Assembly: GCF_016741935.1 (NCBI RefSeq)
Contig: NZ_JAERRG010000004.1
Coordinates: 1-64,000 of the forward strand
Reading direction: 5' to 3'
Length of the DNA: 64,000 bases
Origin: Streptomyces endocoffeicus
GTDB lineage: Bacteria; Actinomycetota; Actinomycetes; Streptomycetales; Streptomycetaceae
In this document: piece by piece, positions 17,522 through 27,075 of the stretch
Numbering within the stretch: the first letter of the stretch is position 1
How the letters are laid out: every line of letters starts with the position of its first letter
Notes under the pieces: generated by a model
Told to the model about the DNA's origin: nothing
Database searches by the model: none
The model's input: the letters and a program-made list of their open reading frames with translations, nothing else
Program-made: the position numbers and the translations under genes

Positions 17522-17768
17522 AGCGGATCCCGACCCTTCTGAAGTGGTGTCTCTCCTCCCACCGTAGGCGCGCCCCGCCTGCTCGGCGTTTGTCCGAGGC
17601 GTAGCAGTCGGACGCGCGGGCGCTACGCAATGGCGTGCCGGAATGGGGAGGGATCGGGAGGAGGGGGTTGTGGTCGGTGGATGAGGTTGTGGTCGGTGGA
17701 CGGGAAGCGGTGACCGCGATCGGGAAGCGGCGGCCCGGGGCGGCGGCTCGGGGGCGGCGGCGGGCGCT
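17522..17768. other. Gap between PucR regulator and aldehyde dehydrogenase
   Basis: A 247-bp stretch. It includes a 19-bp direct repeat (17666-17684 and 17685-17703, starting GGTTGTGGTCGGTGGA) followed by GC-rich CGGGAAGCGG repeats, just downstream of the PucR gene. No convincing promoter or hairpin was found; a strong GGAGGAG near 17553-17559 has no start codon at usable spacing. Confidence 0.5.
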
Positions 17769-19520
17769 TCAGGCCGAGGTGCCCGGGGCCGTGGCCTTGA
17801 GGGCCAGCCACAGCTCCATGCGGACGTCCGGATCGTCCAGGGAGCGGCCCAGGATCTCCTCGACGCGGCGCATCCGGTAGCGCAGGGTGTGCCGGTGGAC
17901 GCCGAGGTCGGCGGCGGCCGCGTCCCACTGGCCGTGCCGGGAGAGCCAGGCGCGCAGCGAGGCGACCAGATCGCCCCGGCCGGTGGCGTCGTGCTCGTGC
18001 AGGGCGCGCAGCATGCCGTCGGCGAACGCCCGGACGGCGTCGTCGGCGAGCAGGGGCAGTACGGAACCCGCCGCGACCTGCTCGTGCTCGACCAGCATCC
18101 GGCCGCGGCGGCGCGCCACCGACAGCGCCTGCTCCGCCTGGCGGTAGGCGGCCGCGGCGGCGATGGGGCCCGCGGGGGCGGACAGCCCGATGACGAGTTC
18201 GTCGCCGCGGGGCGCGGCGACCGCGGCGCGGTCGCGGGGGCGGGCCTTCGTACCCCGGCGGGCCTCGACGGCCCGGGCGTGCTCGGCGCACGCCGCGACC
18301 GCCGCCCCGCCGTCGGGGGCCAGCACGATGAGCCGCTCGCCGTCGGGCACGACCAGCACCGACTCGCCGATACGGGCCGCGGCCGCCTCCATGGTGTCGA
18401 TGAGGGTGCCGAGGGGGTCGGCCGCCTCGGCTTCACCCGCGGCCGTGGTGGTGGTTTCCGTGGGGCGTTCCGCGGGGGCGTCGTCCGCGGCCGAGGGCGC
18501 CAGATGGGTCTGCTGGGCCGTAGCACCGGACGGCACCTCGGCGACCAGCATCCGGAACGGCGCGTCGAGCAGCCCGCCGTACAGCCGCCCGGCGACCGCC
18601 CGCGCGTGGTCGGGCTCACCCGCGAGCAGCATCCGCAGCACGGCGGCGCCGAGCCGCTGCTCGGCCTCCTGGAGGGCGCGGGAACGCTCGGTGGTCAGGG
18701 TCAGCAGCGCGACCGCGGAGTGCACGGCGTAGCGCTCGGCGGTGCCCAGCGGCGCGGCCGTACCGACGGCGAGCACACCACGCATACGGCGCCCCGTGCC
18801 CAGCGACTGGAGCTCGACCCGGTCGGCGACGGCCGTGTCCTCGGCCGGTTCCGCGCCCGTGGCCCCGGCCGGCCCGCAGCCCCCGCCGACCACGATGCTC
18901 GCCGGGCCGGGACGGGAGCGCAGCCGCTCGACGTCGGCGGTGAGCCGGGCGGCGCGGCGGGCGGCCCAGTCCGGTGCGGCGGCGACCACGGCGCCGGAGA
19001 CGTCGTAGAGCGCGGCCCAGCCGTCGACGTGGGCGGCGAGCCGGCCGAGCAGCGCGGTGGGCCCCTCGGCGCCGATGGCGGCACGGGTCAGCTCGCGCTG
19101 CGCCTCGAACCCGGCCGTCACGGCCCGGTACTGGTCGGCGGCTATCGCCGCGGAGACGGCCTTGCTGATCGCGATGAAGGGGGTACGGCGAGGCACGCCG
19201 AGCAGCGGCAGCCCCTCCTCCTTGGCCGCCGTGGCGAGCGCGGGCGGCACCTCGGCGTAGTTGACGCCGAGCGCGAAGCCGAGCCCGACCACGCCCGCGC
19301 CCACCAGCCGCCGCACATAGCGGCTCATCTCCTCCGGGTCATCGGCCTCGATCTGCATCGCGGTGATCAGGAGCAGCTCGCCGCCGTCCATATAGGGCAC
19401 GGGGTCGGCCAGCTCGCTGACATGCGCCCAGCGCACGGGCGTCTCCAGCCGGTCCTCGCCCGCGAGGACGGACAGCTTGAGACCGGGGTGGCGGACGAGT
19501 GAGGCGAGCGTGGGAGGCAT
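17769..19520 (-). CDS. PucR-family transcriptional regulator
   Basis: A 583-residue regulator. The N-terminal PucR domain (residues 1-125, TLASLVRHPGLKLSVLAG) is followed by a GAF/GGDEF-like middle and a C-terminal PucR-type helix-turn-helix, DAAAADLGVHRHTLRYRMRR, ending DPDVRMELWLALKA. PucR-type proteins commonly control nitrogen-compound catabolism. It is transcribed towards the aldehyde dehydrogenase and lies beside the GABA genes, so control of amine or GABA use is a reasonable inference. A second, diverged member of the same family is at 40144-41757. Confidence 0.93.
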   Translation of the reverse strand: MPPTLASLVRHPGLKLSVLAGEDRLETPVRWAHVSELADPVPYMDGGELLLITAMQIEADDPEEMSRYVRRLVGAGVVGLGFALGVNYAEVPPALATAAKEEGLPLLGVPRRTPFIAISKAVSAAIAADQYRAVTAGFEAQRELTRAAIGAEGPTALLGRLAAHVDGWAALYDVSGAVVAAAPDWAARRAARLTADVERLRSRPGPASIVVGGGCGPAGATGAEPAEDTAVADRVELQSLGTGRRMRGVLAVGTAAPLGTAERYAVHSAVALLTLTTERSRALQEAEQRLGAAVLRMLLAGEPDHARAVAGRLYGGLLDAPFRMLVAEVPSGATAQQTHLAPSAADDAPAERPTETTTTAAGEAEAADPLGTLIDTMEAAAARIGESVLVVPDGERLIVLAPDGGAAVAACAEHARAVEARRGTKARPRDRAAVAAPRGDELVIGLSAPAGPIAAAAAYRQAEQALSVARRRGRMLVEHEQVAAGSVLPLLADDAVRAFADGMLRALHEHDATGRGDLVASLRAWLSRHGQWDAAAADLGVHRHTLRYRMRRVEEILGRSLDDPDVRMELWLALKATAPGTSA

Positions 19521-19750
19521 GGCACCTTCGAAGCGAATGCGACGGCTTGCGACGACTTCACCGCCCCGTATGAACGGCTACTGCCGATTCTGCCTCAATG
19601 GAGGAAAACGCGGAATTGACGGCCTGATTTCGCCATGGGTATGGCCGTGAGGCTGCGGTTCCGGTTGCCCCGGCCCGCCTTGAGCGGGGGCTACCGGGGC
19701 CACCCGGGCCGAGCAACCGATGACTGAGGACCGGCCGGAACGGCGGCCGA
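19521..19750. other. Intergenic region upstream of PucR gene
   Basis: A 230-bp gap with a moderately AT-richer part (19590-19640). Near 19666-19710 an imperfect GC hairpin (CCGGCCCGC ... GCGGG, CCGG) may end the membrane ATPase transcript. I see no clear promoter or operator. Confidence 0.35.
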
Positions 19751-22162
19751 TCACCCGCGCAGATCCACCAGCACCGGCGGCCCGCCCTCGCCCCTTACGG
19801 AGGTCACCGACAGCACCGCATGCCCCGGGGGAACCGCATGGGCCAGCTCCGAGGCGGACCAGCGCTCGCGCTCCACCGTCCGTACGGTCACCGACTGGGT
19901 GGTCACCGCCTTGCCGGTGGCGACCTTACGGATGAAGTGCAGCACCTTGGTCAGCGGCTCCTCGGCGATGATCTGCCGGTCGGTGACGTCCCGGGTCTCG
20001 ACCCACTCCGTCCCCCACACCTCGGCGAACCGCGCCCCGTCCCAGGTCGTCACCCCGGCACAGGCCATCCGGCAGCCGACCGCGCCGAGCAGCGCGCTGC
20101 GCAGCGACTCGGGCACGTCGTCGAGGGTGCGGAGGGTGAGCACGGCGCCCGCGTGGGCGGAACGGAGCCGCTGGATACCGCGCAGGGCCTCGGGCGTGAC
20201 GGTGTGCGAGGCGTCATCGAGGACCAGGCAGGCGAACAGCGAACGGTCGGCGCGGCCCACGGCGCACTCGGTGAACTGCGCCAGAACCAGCCGCGCGAGC
20301 ATCCGCGACGCCTCCGCGTGGCCCCGCTCGGGCAGGTCGATACGGACCCGGAGGGGGTGTTCGAGGGCGCGGAGGGAGAACGGGCGGCGGTCGCCCGTGG
20401 TGTCGAAGAAATCGGCGAACGCGGGCCGGTCCAGCAGCGCGATCCGGTCCGCGAGCAGCGCGCCCACGTCCCCGGGCGCGCCCGACTGCCGGACCCGCGC
20501 CTCCAGCTCGCGGGCCTGCGCCCGCTCCCCCGCCTCGTCCAGCGCCTCACGCAGCGCGTTGACGGCCGTCTTGGAACCGTCCAGCAGCTCCCGCAGATCC
20601 GGGACGGAGGGGAAGCGGCCGTGGGCGGCACGGTAGGGGCCGAGCAGCTGGGCCAGCGCGGTGGCGGCGCGCCGGCTGTCCCCGCCCGGCAGCGAGGCGG
20701 CCATGTCGCCGATCAGGGCCTCGGCGAGGATGCCCGCGGCCTCGTCGGGGTCGGTGGTGCCGCCGTAGAGGTCGAGGTCGTAGCCGGAGTCGGGCCGGCC
20801 GATCTTCACGACGACGTCGAACGCCTCATCCGCCCCGAGCCCGGCCCCCGCCGCCCCGACCGCCACGACGGCGACCTGCCCGGCGAGCGCCTGCAGACAC
20901 AGCGACTCCACGACGGGCCGCACCACCCGCCCCGTCTTCCCCGAACCGGGCGGCCCGACGGCCAGCAGCGAGGTGCCGAGCACCTCGGGATCAAGGGCAA
21001 GACCGACGCCGCGGTGCTGGTAAGGATTGCGGGAATCCTCGGCGGCGGTGCCGAGGCGGACCTGATGGGCGAGGAGATCATGCCGCGCGGTCCGGGCCGG
21101 CAGATCCCGCGCCCCGGACGGATGGCCGTAGGAGGCGGCGCCGTGGCGCAGCACGGTGTCGGTGAACGAGGCGAGCGAATTCCTCCCCGCGCGCACGGAC
21201 TGCCAGGCGCGGTCGATCCGGGCGTGGTCGACGTCATTCATCGCCCCCGCCCGCGCGTCCGCCGCCAACCGATCAGCCGCACTGTGCCCCCCCGCGGCCC
21301 GCAACTGCGGCCACTCCACCGGATCCCCCTCCGGCCGCCCCGCGGCCACCGCCTCAGGAGCGGGCTCATCCCAGGCCCGCCGGAAGAGGGGCGCGACATA
21401 ACGACGCCAGACCTCGGGCCAGTGGCCGACGCGCCCGAAGATCACGGCGAGGACGGCGAGAACAATGCCGATGTAGATGCGCTGGGACCACCAGCCCGCC
21501 TGTGTGTTGCCTCCGCGCTCGTACCACGAGTCCGGGGTCAGCAGATACATGGGCCACAGCCAGTAGCCGCCCAGGTATCCGTTCCAGAGCAGCGACCAGA
21601 CCAGCCAGCCGCAGAGGAGAGCGACCAAGGCCCCGCTGAGCAGCCGCCGCCCTGGAATCCGGTCCGGCTCCTCCGGCGCCTTCGGCTTGTGCTCGTACGT
21701 CCACACCCCCGGCGCCGCCTCGGACCGCGGGGCGCGCAGCCAGGTGACGAAGGACGGGCGGGCGGCGGGCCCGGAGACAGGGGGGACGCCAGGGGCCGGC
21801 GCCGGAGGGACGCCGGGGGACGCCGGGGGCGCGGTCGGCGGCATGGGCGGCGGGGCGACCGGGTTCCTCGATGCCGATCCGGGAGCATCGACGGGCGGCC
21901 AGGCGGCTTGTGACGGGGCGGTCTCCGGAGGAGGGGTGTCCGTGCCGTTCGGGTGCCACGGTCCGCCCGAACCCTGTGAGGAGGACCCGTCTGCCGCAGA
22001 CCGGGGCGTGGCGGGCTCCTCCGCCGACGCAGGCGGGTACTCCGGCGCGCGCGGCGGCTGCGGCCGGACTCCTGAGGCTGCCGAAGGCGGGGATTGCGGG
22101 GGTGGGGGTGGGGGCGGGTTGTGGCGTGTGCTGCGTGGGTCGAACGTGCCCTCGGTGTCCAT
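19751..22162 (-). CDS. Membrane-anchored ATP/GTP-binding protein of unknown function
   Basis: An 803-residue protein. Residues 1-160 are proline-rich and disordered-looking. Two or three transmembrane helices follow (LLSGALVALLCGWLVWSLLW and IYIGIVLAVLAVIFG). A large cytoplasmic P-loop domain carries Walker A AVGPPGSGKTGR and Walker B-like LFACLVLDDAS. The layout recalls TraD/TraG-like or FtsK-like membrane ATPases, but no relaxase, pilus or mating gene is nearby. The start MDTEGTF has AAGGGG upstream; an in-frame ATG at 22210 lacks a good site. It diverges from gabT. Function is unknown. Confidence 0.8.
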   Translation of the reverse strand: MDTEGTFDPRSTRHNPPPPPPPQSPPSAASGVRPQPPRAPEYPPASAEEPATPRSAADGSSSQGSGGPWHPNGTDTPPPETAPSQAAWPPVDAPGSASRNPVAPPPMPPTAPPASPGVPPAPAPGVPPVSGPAARPSFVTWLRAPRSEAAPGVWTYEHKPKAPEEPDRIPGRRLLSGALVALLCGWLVWSLLWNGYLGGYWLWPMYLLTPDSWYERGGNTQAGWWSQRIYIGIVLAVLAVIFGRVGHWPEVWRRYVAPLFRRAWDEPAPEAVAAGRPEGDPVEWPQLRAAGGHSAADRLAADARAGAMNDVDHARIDRAWQSVRAGRNSLASFTDTVLRHGAASYGHPSGARDLPARTARHDLLAHQVRLGTAAEDSRNPYQHRGVGLALDPEVLGTSLLAVGPPGSGKTGRVVRPVVESLCLQALAGQVAVVAVGAAGAGLGADEAFDVVVKIGRPDSGYDLDLYGGTTDPDEAAGILAEALIGDMAASLPGGDSRRAATALAQLLGPYRAAHGRFPSVPDLRELLDGSKTAVNALREALDEAGERAQARELEARVRQSGAPGDVGALLADRIALLDRPAFADFFDTTGDRRPFSLRALEHPLRVRIDLPERGHAEASRMLARLVLAQFTECAVGRADRSLFACLVLDDASHTVTPEALRGIQRLRSAHAGAVLTLRTLDDVPESLRSALLGAVGCRMACAGVTTWDGARFAEVWGTEWVETRDVTDRQIIAEEPLTKVLHFIRKVATGKAVTTQSVTVRTVERERWSASELAHAVPPGHAVLSVTSVRGEGGPPVLVDLRG

Positions 22163-22411
22163 GTGCTGCCCCTTGCCCCCTGACCGGCTGTTCCTCGGCT
22201 TTCGCGCCATCGCTCAATCTAGTGTTCCCGCGCGGGGAGTTCAGCGACCCGGGCGGGCCCGTCTCACTCACGCGATCCGTAAGGCTGCCGTCGGGCTATG
22301 GCCGCCGCGGACAAGGAAACACGCGCAGTGCTCCCGAACGGAACATGCCTCATCCCTCGCCACGCCCATAGCCTGCGACTAAAACCCCTGTTCTTTCCCC
22401 TGGAGCCCGTC

Positions 22412-23761
22412 ATGACCGAACTGTCCGGAGGCCCGGCCCTCCCCCAGGAGCGTCGCGTCGTCACCGCCATTCCCGGCCCGAAGTCGCGGGAGCTGCTCGC
22501 CCGTAAGAACGCGGCGGTCGCCAGTGGGGTGGGGAGTGTGCTGCCGGTCTTCACCGTGCGCGCGGGCGGCGGTGTGATCGAGGACGTGGACGGCAACTCG
22601 CTGATCGACTTCGGTTCCGGTATCGCCGTGACCTCCGTCGGCTCCTCCGCGGAGGCCGTCGTGCGCCGGGCGTCCGCGCAGCTGGCGGACTTCACGCACA
22701 CCTGTTTCATGGTCACGCCGTACGAGGGCTATGTGGAGGTCTGCGAGGAGCTGGCCCGGCTCACGCCCGGCGACCACGCCAAGAAGTCGGCGCTGTTCAA
22801 CTCGGGCGCCGAGGCGGTGGAGAACGCGGTGAAGATCGCCCGTTCGTACACCAAGCGCCAGGCGGTCGTCGTCTTCGACCACGGCTACCACGGCCGGACC
22901 AACCTCACCATGGCGCTCACCGCCAAGAACATGCCGTACAAGCACGGCTTCGGCCCCTTCGCGCCCGAGGTGTACCGCGTTCCGCTCGCCTACCCCTACC
23001 GCTGGCTGACCGGTCCGGAGAACTGCGCCGAGGAGGCCGCGGCCCAGGCCATCGACATGATCAGCAAGCAGATCGGGGCGGAGAACGTGGCCGCGATCAT
23101 CATCGAGCCGATCCTCGGCGAGGGCGGCTTCATCGAGCCCGCCAAGGGCTTCCTGCCCAGGATCGCGGAGTTCGCCAAGTCCCACGGCATCGTCTTCGTC
23201 GCGGACGAGATCCAGTCCGGCTTCTGCCGCACCGGCCAGTGGTTCGCCTGTGAGGACGAGGGCATCGTCCCGGACCTGATCACCACCGCCAAGGGCATCG
23301 CGGGCGGTCTGCCGCTGGCCGCCGTCACCGGCCGCGCGGAGATCATGGACGCGGCGCACTCCGGCGGTCTCGGCGGCACCTACGGCGGAAACCCGGTGGC
23401 GTGCGCGGCGGCGCTCGGCGCGATCGAGACGATGCGCGAGCTGGACCTCAACGCCAGGGCCAAGCGCATCGAGGAGGTCATGAAGGGCCGCCTCGCCGCG
23501 ATGCGGGAGAAGTACGACATCATCGGCGACCTCCGCGGCCGCGGCGCCATGATCGCCATCGAACTCGTGAAGGCCGGCACCAAGGACCCCGACCCCGAGG
23601 TCACCGCCGCCGTCGCCAAGGCGTGCCACTCGGCCGGCCTGCTGGTGCTGACCTGCGGAACCTACGGCAATGTGCTGCGTTTCCTGCCGCCGCTGGTGAT
23701 CGGCGAGGACCTTCTGAACGAGGGTCTCGACGTCCTCGAGAGCGCCTTCGCCGAGCTGTGA
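22412..23761 (+). CDS. gabT: 4-aminobutyrate aminotransferase
   Basis: A 449-residue class-III PLP aminotransferase moving the amino group of GABA to 2-oxoglutarate, giving succinate semialdehyde. The PLP lysine is Lys294 in TTAKGIAGGLP and the ring-nitrogen aspartate Asp265 in FVADEIQSGF. The segments NSGAEAVENAVKIAR and DHGYHGRTNLTMALT fit GabT closely. The start MTELSGG has GGAG six bases upstream; the frame is open further upstream without a good site. It diverges from the membrane ATPase gene. With the aldehyde dehydrogenase at 16061 it would form the classic GABA shunt pair. Confidence 0.94.
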   Translation: MTELSGGPALPQERRVVTAIPGPKSRELLARKNAAVASGVGSVLPVFTVRAGGGVIEDVDGNSLIDFGSGIAVTSVGSSAEAVVRRASAQLADFTHTCFMVTPYEGYVEVCEELARLTPGDHAKKSALFNSGAEAVENAVKIARSYTKRQAVVVFDHGYHGRTNLTMALTAKNMPYKHGFGPFAPEVYRVPLAYPYRWLTGPENCAEEAAAQAIDMISKQIGAENVAAIIIEPILGEGGFIEPAKGFLPRIAEFAKSHGIVFVADEIQSGFCRTGQWFACEDEGIVPDLITTAKGIAGGLPLAAVTGRAEIMDAAHSGGLGGTYGGNPVACAAALGAIETMRELDLNARAKRIEEVMKGRLAAMREKYDIIGDLRGRGAMIAIELVKAGTKDPDPEVTAAVAKACHSAGLLVLTCGTYGNVLRFLPPLVIGEDLLNEGLDVLESAFAEL

Positions 23762-23863
23762 CCGTGAGTGATCCATGGGTGGCGTGAAGAAGATGTGCGG
23801 GGCCGATGACAGGTGGGTGATCGGTCTGTCCGGCGGGGCTTCGCTGCCGTACGGTCATTGCAG

Positions 23864-24802
23864 ATGAGAGAAACACCCCGCTCGCAGGGGACTGCGGGCG
23901 ATGCCTGGCCGGTGCTTCCCCAGCCCCGACCCGGCTGTGCCCTCGCGCACACCACTGGAGCCTCCGGCTCCGGATCTCCTCACCGATCGGACGGCCGCCC
24001 GCCCCAAACCCCCCGGGGCGCGCGGCACACCGATCGCCACGGCGGCCCCGGAACCACCCCCCCTGTTCCGGGGCCGCCGACTGTTCACTCCCCTTCCGCG
24101 CCACGGGCGCCCTTTCTCACGCCCCTCGCGCTCCTCACGCCCCTCGCACTGATCGCGCTGCTCGCGCTGTGCACCTGGCAGATCGCCGCCCACGGCCCCC
24201 TGCGCACCTACGACGAACGGCTCGGCCGCGCGATCGCCGGCTCGGCGCTCCCCTCCCCCGTCGCCGAGTTCCTCGCCGACCTCGGCAATACGGCGGTGGC
24301 GGTCCCCGTCCTGGCCGTCGCCCTCGGCTGGGCGGCATGGTGCGCCCGGCGCGCGGAAGCGCCGCGCTGGTGGCTGCCGCCGCTGGCCGCCGCGGTGGCG
24401 ATGGCGGCGGTTCCGGCGCTGGTGGTTCCGTTCAAGGCACTGATCGACCGTCCCGGCCCGCCCGGCCCGCTGGCGGACGAGACCGGATTCTTCCCCTCCG
24501 GCCATGCCGCGACGGCCGCCGTCGCCTACGGCGCGGCGGCGCTGCTGCTCCACCCTCTGCTGTGCCCGCGGCTCCGGCGGCCCCTCCTGGTGGCCTTCGC
24601 CGTGCTCAACCTCGCCGTGGCCGCCGGGCTGGTCCGGCGCGGCTACCACTGGCCGCTGGACACCGTCGCAAGCTGGTGTCTGTCCGGCCTGCTGCTGTGG
24701 ACGGTGCTCAGGGTCGGCCGATTGAGCCACAGCGGCCGGGGGTCCGGTCCCGGCCCGGGGAAACCGTGGTCACCCCGGGCCGCGCCGAGCGACCCGGGGT
24801 GA
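23864..24802 (+). CDS. PAP2-family phosphatase (membrane)
   Basis: A 312-residue membrane protein with the three-part acid phosphatase signature: KALIDRP, FFPSGHA and RRGYHWPLD. About five transmembrane helices follow a low-complexity N-terminus of about 85 residues. Such enzymes dephosphorylate phosphatidate or undecaprenyl diphosphate at the membrane surface. The start at 23864 is tentative, since an upstream ATG at 23813 and later GTGs are possible. The stop codon lies inside the right arm of a terminator hairpin. It is not obviously linked to its neighbours. Confidence 0.87.
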   Translation: MRETPRSQGTAGDAWPVLPQPRPGCALAHTTGASGSGSPHRSDGRPPQTPRGARHTDRHGGPGTTPPVPGPPTVHSPSAPRAPFLTPLALLTPLALIALLALCTWQIAAHGPLRTYDERLGRAIAGSALPSPVAEFLADLGNTAVAVPVLAVALGWAAWCARRAEAPRWWLPPLAAAVAMAAVPALVVPFKALIDRPGPPGPLADETGFFPSGHAATAAVAYGAAALLLHPLLCPRLRRPLLVAFAVLNLAVAAGLVRRGYHWPLDTVASWCLSGLLLWTVLRVGRLSHSGRGSGPGPGKPWSPRAAPSDPG

Positions 24803-24808
24803 CCACGG
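24764..24808. terminator. Strong bidirectional terminator
   Basis: A perfect 16-bp inverted repeat, CCGTGGTCACCCCGGG (24764-24779) against 24793-24808, lies between convergent PAP2 and FAD oxidoreductase genes. The PAP2 stop codon (24800-24802) is within its right arm. Confidence 0.88.
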
Positions 24809-24823
24809 CGCGGGGCTCCGCCC

Positions 24824-26272
24824 TCAGCTGTCGAACCCCAGCCCCACCTTGTCCATCGCCTTCAGCCACAGATTGCGGCGCCCACCGTTCTCGTCGGCCC
24901 GGGTCATGGACCACTGGGTGATGCCGATCCCCGCCCACCGCACCGGCTCCGGCGGGAAGGGCAAAGGCTTGCTGCGGACCATCTCCAGGCGGGTGCGCTC
25001 GGTGCGCTCACCGGCGAGCAGATCGAGCATCACCTCGGCGCCGAACCGGGTCGCCCCGACGCCCAGGCCCGTATAGCCGAGCGCGTACGCCACCCTCCCC
25101 CCGTGCGCGCTGCCGAAGAACGCGGAGAAGCGCGAGCAGGTGTCGATGGCGCCGCCCCACGCGTGGCTGAAGCGCACGCCCTCCAGCTGCGGGAAGCAGC
25201 GGAAGAAGTGCTGGGCGAGGGTGCGGTAGGTGGCGGGGTGGTGGTCGTATTCGGCGCGCACCCGGCCGCCGTAGCGGTAGACGATGTCGTAGCCACCCCA
25301 CAGGATGCGCCGGTCGGCGGTGAGCCGGAAGTAGTGGAAGTGGTTGGCGGTGTCGCTGAGTCCCTGCCTGCCCCGCCAGCCGATCGCGTCGAGCTGCTCC
25401 TGGTTAAGCGGCTCGGTCATCAGCGCGTGATCGTAGACCGGGGCGATGTACGGGCGGAGGCGGCGCACCAGCGCGGGGAAGGCGTTGGTGGCGAGCGCCA
25501 CCTGGCGGGCGCGGACCCGGCCGTACGGGGTGCGGACGGCCATCCCCGCCCCGTCGCTCGCCAGCCGTTCGGCCGGGGTGTGTTCGTAGATCCGTACGCC
25601 CAGCTCGGCGCAGGCCCGCGCCAGGCCCCAGGCGAGCTTGGCGGGGTGCAGCATGGCGACGCCGCGGCGGTCCCACAGCCCGGCCAGGAAGGTGGGCGAG
25701 TCGACCTCGGCGCGCACCGCGTCGCGGTCGAGGAACTCCTGCTCGCCGACGCCGAGTTCGGCCGCCAGCTGGGTGGCCTCGCGCAACTCCGCCACCTGGT
25801 ACGGCTCGGTGGCCACATCGATCTCGCCGGTGCGCTCGAAGTCGCAGTCGATGCCGTAGCGCTCGACGGCGGACTCGATGGCGTCGAGGTTGTGGTGGCC
25901 GAGCCGCTCGAGTTCGGCCAGCTCATCGGGCCAGCGGGCGGCGCCGTTGCCGAGCCCGTGGGTGAGGGAGGCGGCGCAGAAGCCGCCGTTGCGCCCGGAG
26001 GCGGCCCAGCCGATCTCCTGGCCCTCGACCAGGACCACCTCGCGGCCGGGGTCGCGCTCCTTGGCGATCAGGGCGGTCCACAGTCCGCTGTAGCCGCCGC
26101 CGACGACGAGCAGATCGCACTGCTCCTCCCCGACGAGGGCGGGGCGGGGACCGGGCCTGCCGGGGTCGTCCAGCCAGTACGGCCGGTACGCGGTACCGGC
26201 CAGTGCCGTGAGTGCGGACGGGGTGGGGACGTCGTCGTCCCCGGACGAGCGGGTCATGGCGTCCGTAGCCAT
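24824..26272 (-). CDS. FAD-dependent amine oxidoreductase (PuuB-like)
   Basis: A 482-residue DAO-type flavoenzyme. The dinucleotide motif is DLLVVGGGYSGLW (GGGYSG at 58-63). VEGQEIGWAASGRNGGFC and HYFRLTADRRILWGGYD resemble gamma-glutamylputrescine oxidase and related amine oxidases. It would oxidise a (glutamyl)polyamine to an aminoaldehyde, releasing ammonia and peroxide. It is the last gene of the aldehyde dehydrogenase-pot operon, five bases after potC, with its GAGGAG ribosome site inside the end of potC. No PuuA-like ligase or PuuD hydrolase is present in the window, so whether the substrate is glutamylated is open. Confidence 0.9.
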   Translation of the reverse strand: MATDAMTRSSGDDDVPTPSALTALAGTAYRPYWLDDPGRPGPRPALVGEEQCDLLVVGGGYSGLWTALIAKERDPGREVVLVEGQEIGWAASGRNGGFCAASLTHGLGNGAARWPDELAELERLGHHNLDAIESAVERYGIDCDFERTGEIDVATEPYQVAELREATQLAAELGVGEQEFLDRDAVRAEVDSPTFLAGLWDRRGVAMLHPAKLAWGLARACAELGVRIYEHTPAERLASDGAGMAVRTPYGRVRARQVALATNAFPALVRRLRPYIAPVYDHALMTEPLNQEQLDAIGWRGRQGLSDTANHFHYFRLTADRRILWGGYDIVYRYGGRVRAEYDHHPATYRTLAQHFFRCFPQLEGVRFSHAWGGAIDTCSRFSAFFGSAHGGRVAYALGYTGLGVGATRFGAEVMLDLLAGERTERTRLEMVRSKPLPFPPEPVRWAGIGITQWSMTRADENGGRRNLWLKAMDKVGLGFDS

Positions 26273-26277
26273 GTTTT

Positions 26278-27075
26278 TCAGCTCCTCTTGCGGCGGGTGC
26301 CGGCCAGTTGGCCGACGAGAACGCACAGCACCGCGACGGCGAACATCGCTGTTCCGATCACATTGATCTGCACGGGTGTGCCGCGCTGTGCGGATCCCCA
26401 GACGAACATGGGGAAGGTCACGGTCGAGCCTGCGTTGAAGTTGGTGATGATGAAGTCGTCGAAGGAGAGGGCGAAGGACAGCAGCGCGCCCGCGGCGATA
26501 CCCGGCGCGGCGATCGGCAGGGTGACCCGCAGGAAGGTCTGCGCCGGGGAGGCGTAGAGGTCCTGGGCGGCCTGCTCCAGCCGGGGGTCCATGGACATCA
26601 CCCGCGCCTTGACGGCCGTCACCACGAAGCTCAGGCAGAACATGATGTGGGCGATGAGGATCGTCCAGAAGCCGAAGTCCACGCCCATGTTGAGGAAGAG
26701 GGTGGCCAGCGAGGCGGCCATCACGACCTCGGGCATCGCCATCGGCAGGAAGATCAGGCTGTTGACCGCGGGGCGGGCCCGGAAGCGGTAGCGGGCCAGT
26801 GCGAAGGAGATCATCGTGCCGAGGACGGTCGCGCCGATCGTCGCCCATACCGCGATCTTCAGGCTGAGCGAGAGCGAGCCGCACAGGTCGGCGACGCCGC
26901 ACGGATCGGTCCAGGCGTCGGTGGAGAACCGCTGCCATTCGTAGTTGAACCGGCCGTTGGGCTTGTTGAAGGAGAAGACCAGGACGACGACGTTGGGCAG
27001 GATCAGATACGCGAGGGTGCCGAGCCCCGCGATGATCACCAGGTTCCGCCGTATCCAGCGCGTCAGGGCCGTCAC
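26278..27075 (-). CDS. potC: Spermidine/putrescine ABC transporter permease
   Basis: A 265-residue permease with about six transmembrane helices. The EAA loop is RLEQAAQDLYASPAQTFLRVTLPIAAPGIAAG. The LSFALSFDDFIITNF segment is characteristic of PotC. It starts at GTG, overlapping the potB stop as GTGA, and is coupled within the operon. Together with PotA, PotB and PotD it forms a complete polyamine importer. Confidence 0.93.
   Translation of the reverse strand: MTALTRWIRRNLVIIAGLGTLAYLILPNVVVLVFSFNKPNGRFNYEWQRFSTDAWTDPCGVADLCGSLSLSLKIAVWATIGATVLGTMISFALARYRFRARPAVNSLIFLPMAMPEVVMAASLATLFLNMGVDFGFWTILIAHIMFCLSFVVTAVKARVMSMDPRLEQAAQDLYASPAQTFLRVTLPIAAPGIAAGALLSFALSFDDFIITNFNAGSTVTFPMFVWGSAQRGTPVQINVIGTAMFAVAVLCVLVGQLAGTRRKRS

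Noticed and set aside
16061..18619. Apparent 852-residue fusion of aldehyde dehydrogenase and PucR regulator
   Set aside because: The PucR protein is coded in another frame up to its own stop at 17769; the open frame through it is accidental.
19751..22162. Integrative conjugative element suggested by the TraD-like ATPase
   Set aside because: No integrase, relaxase, attachment repeats or tRNA nearby, and composition matches the neighbours.
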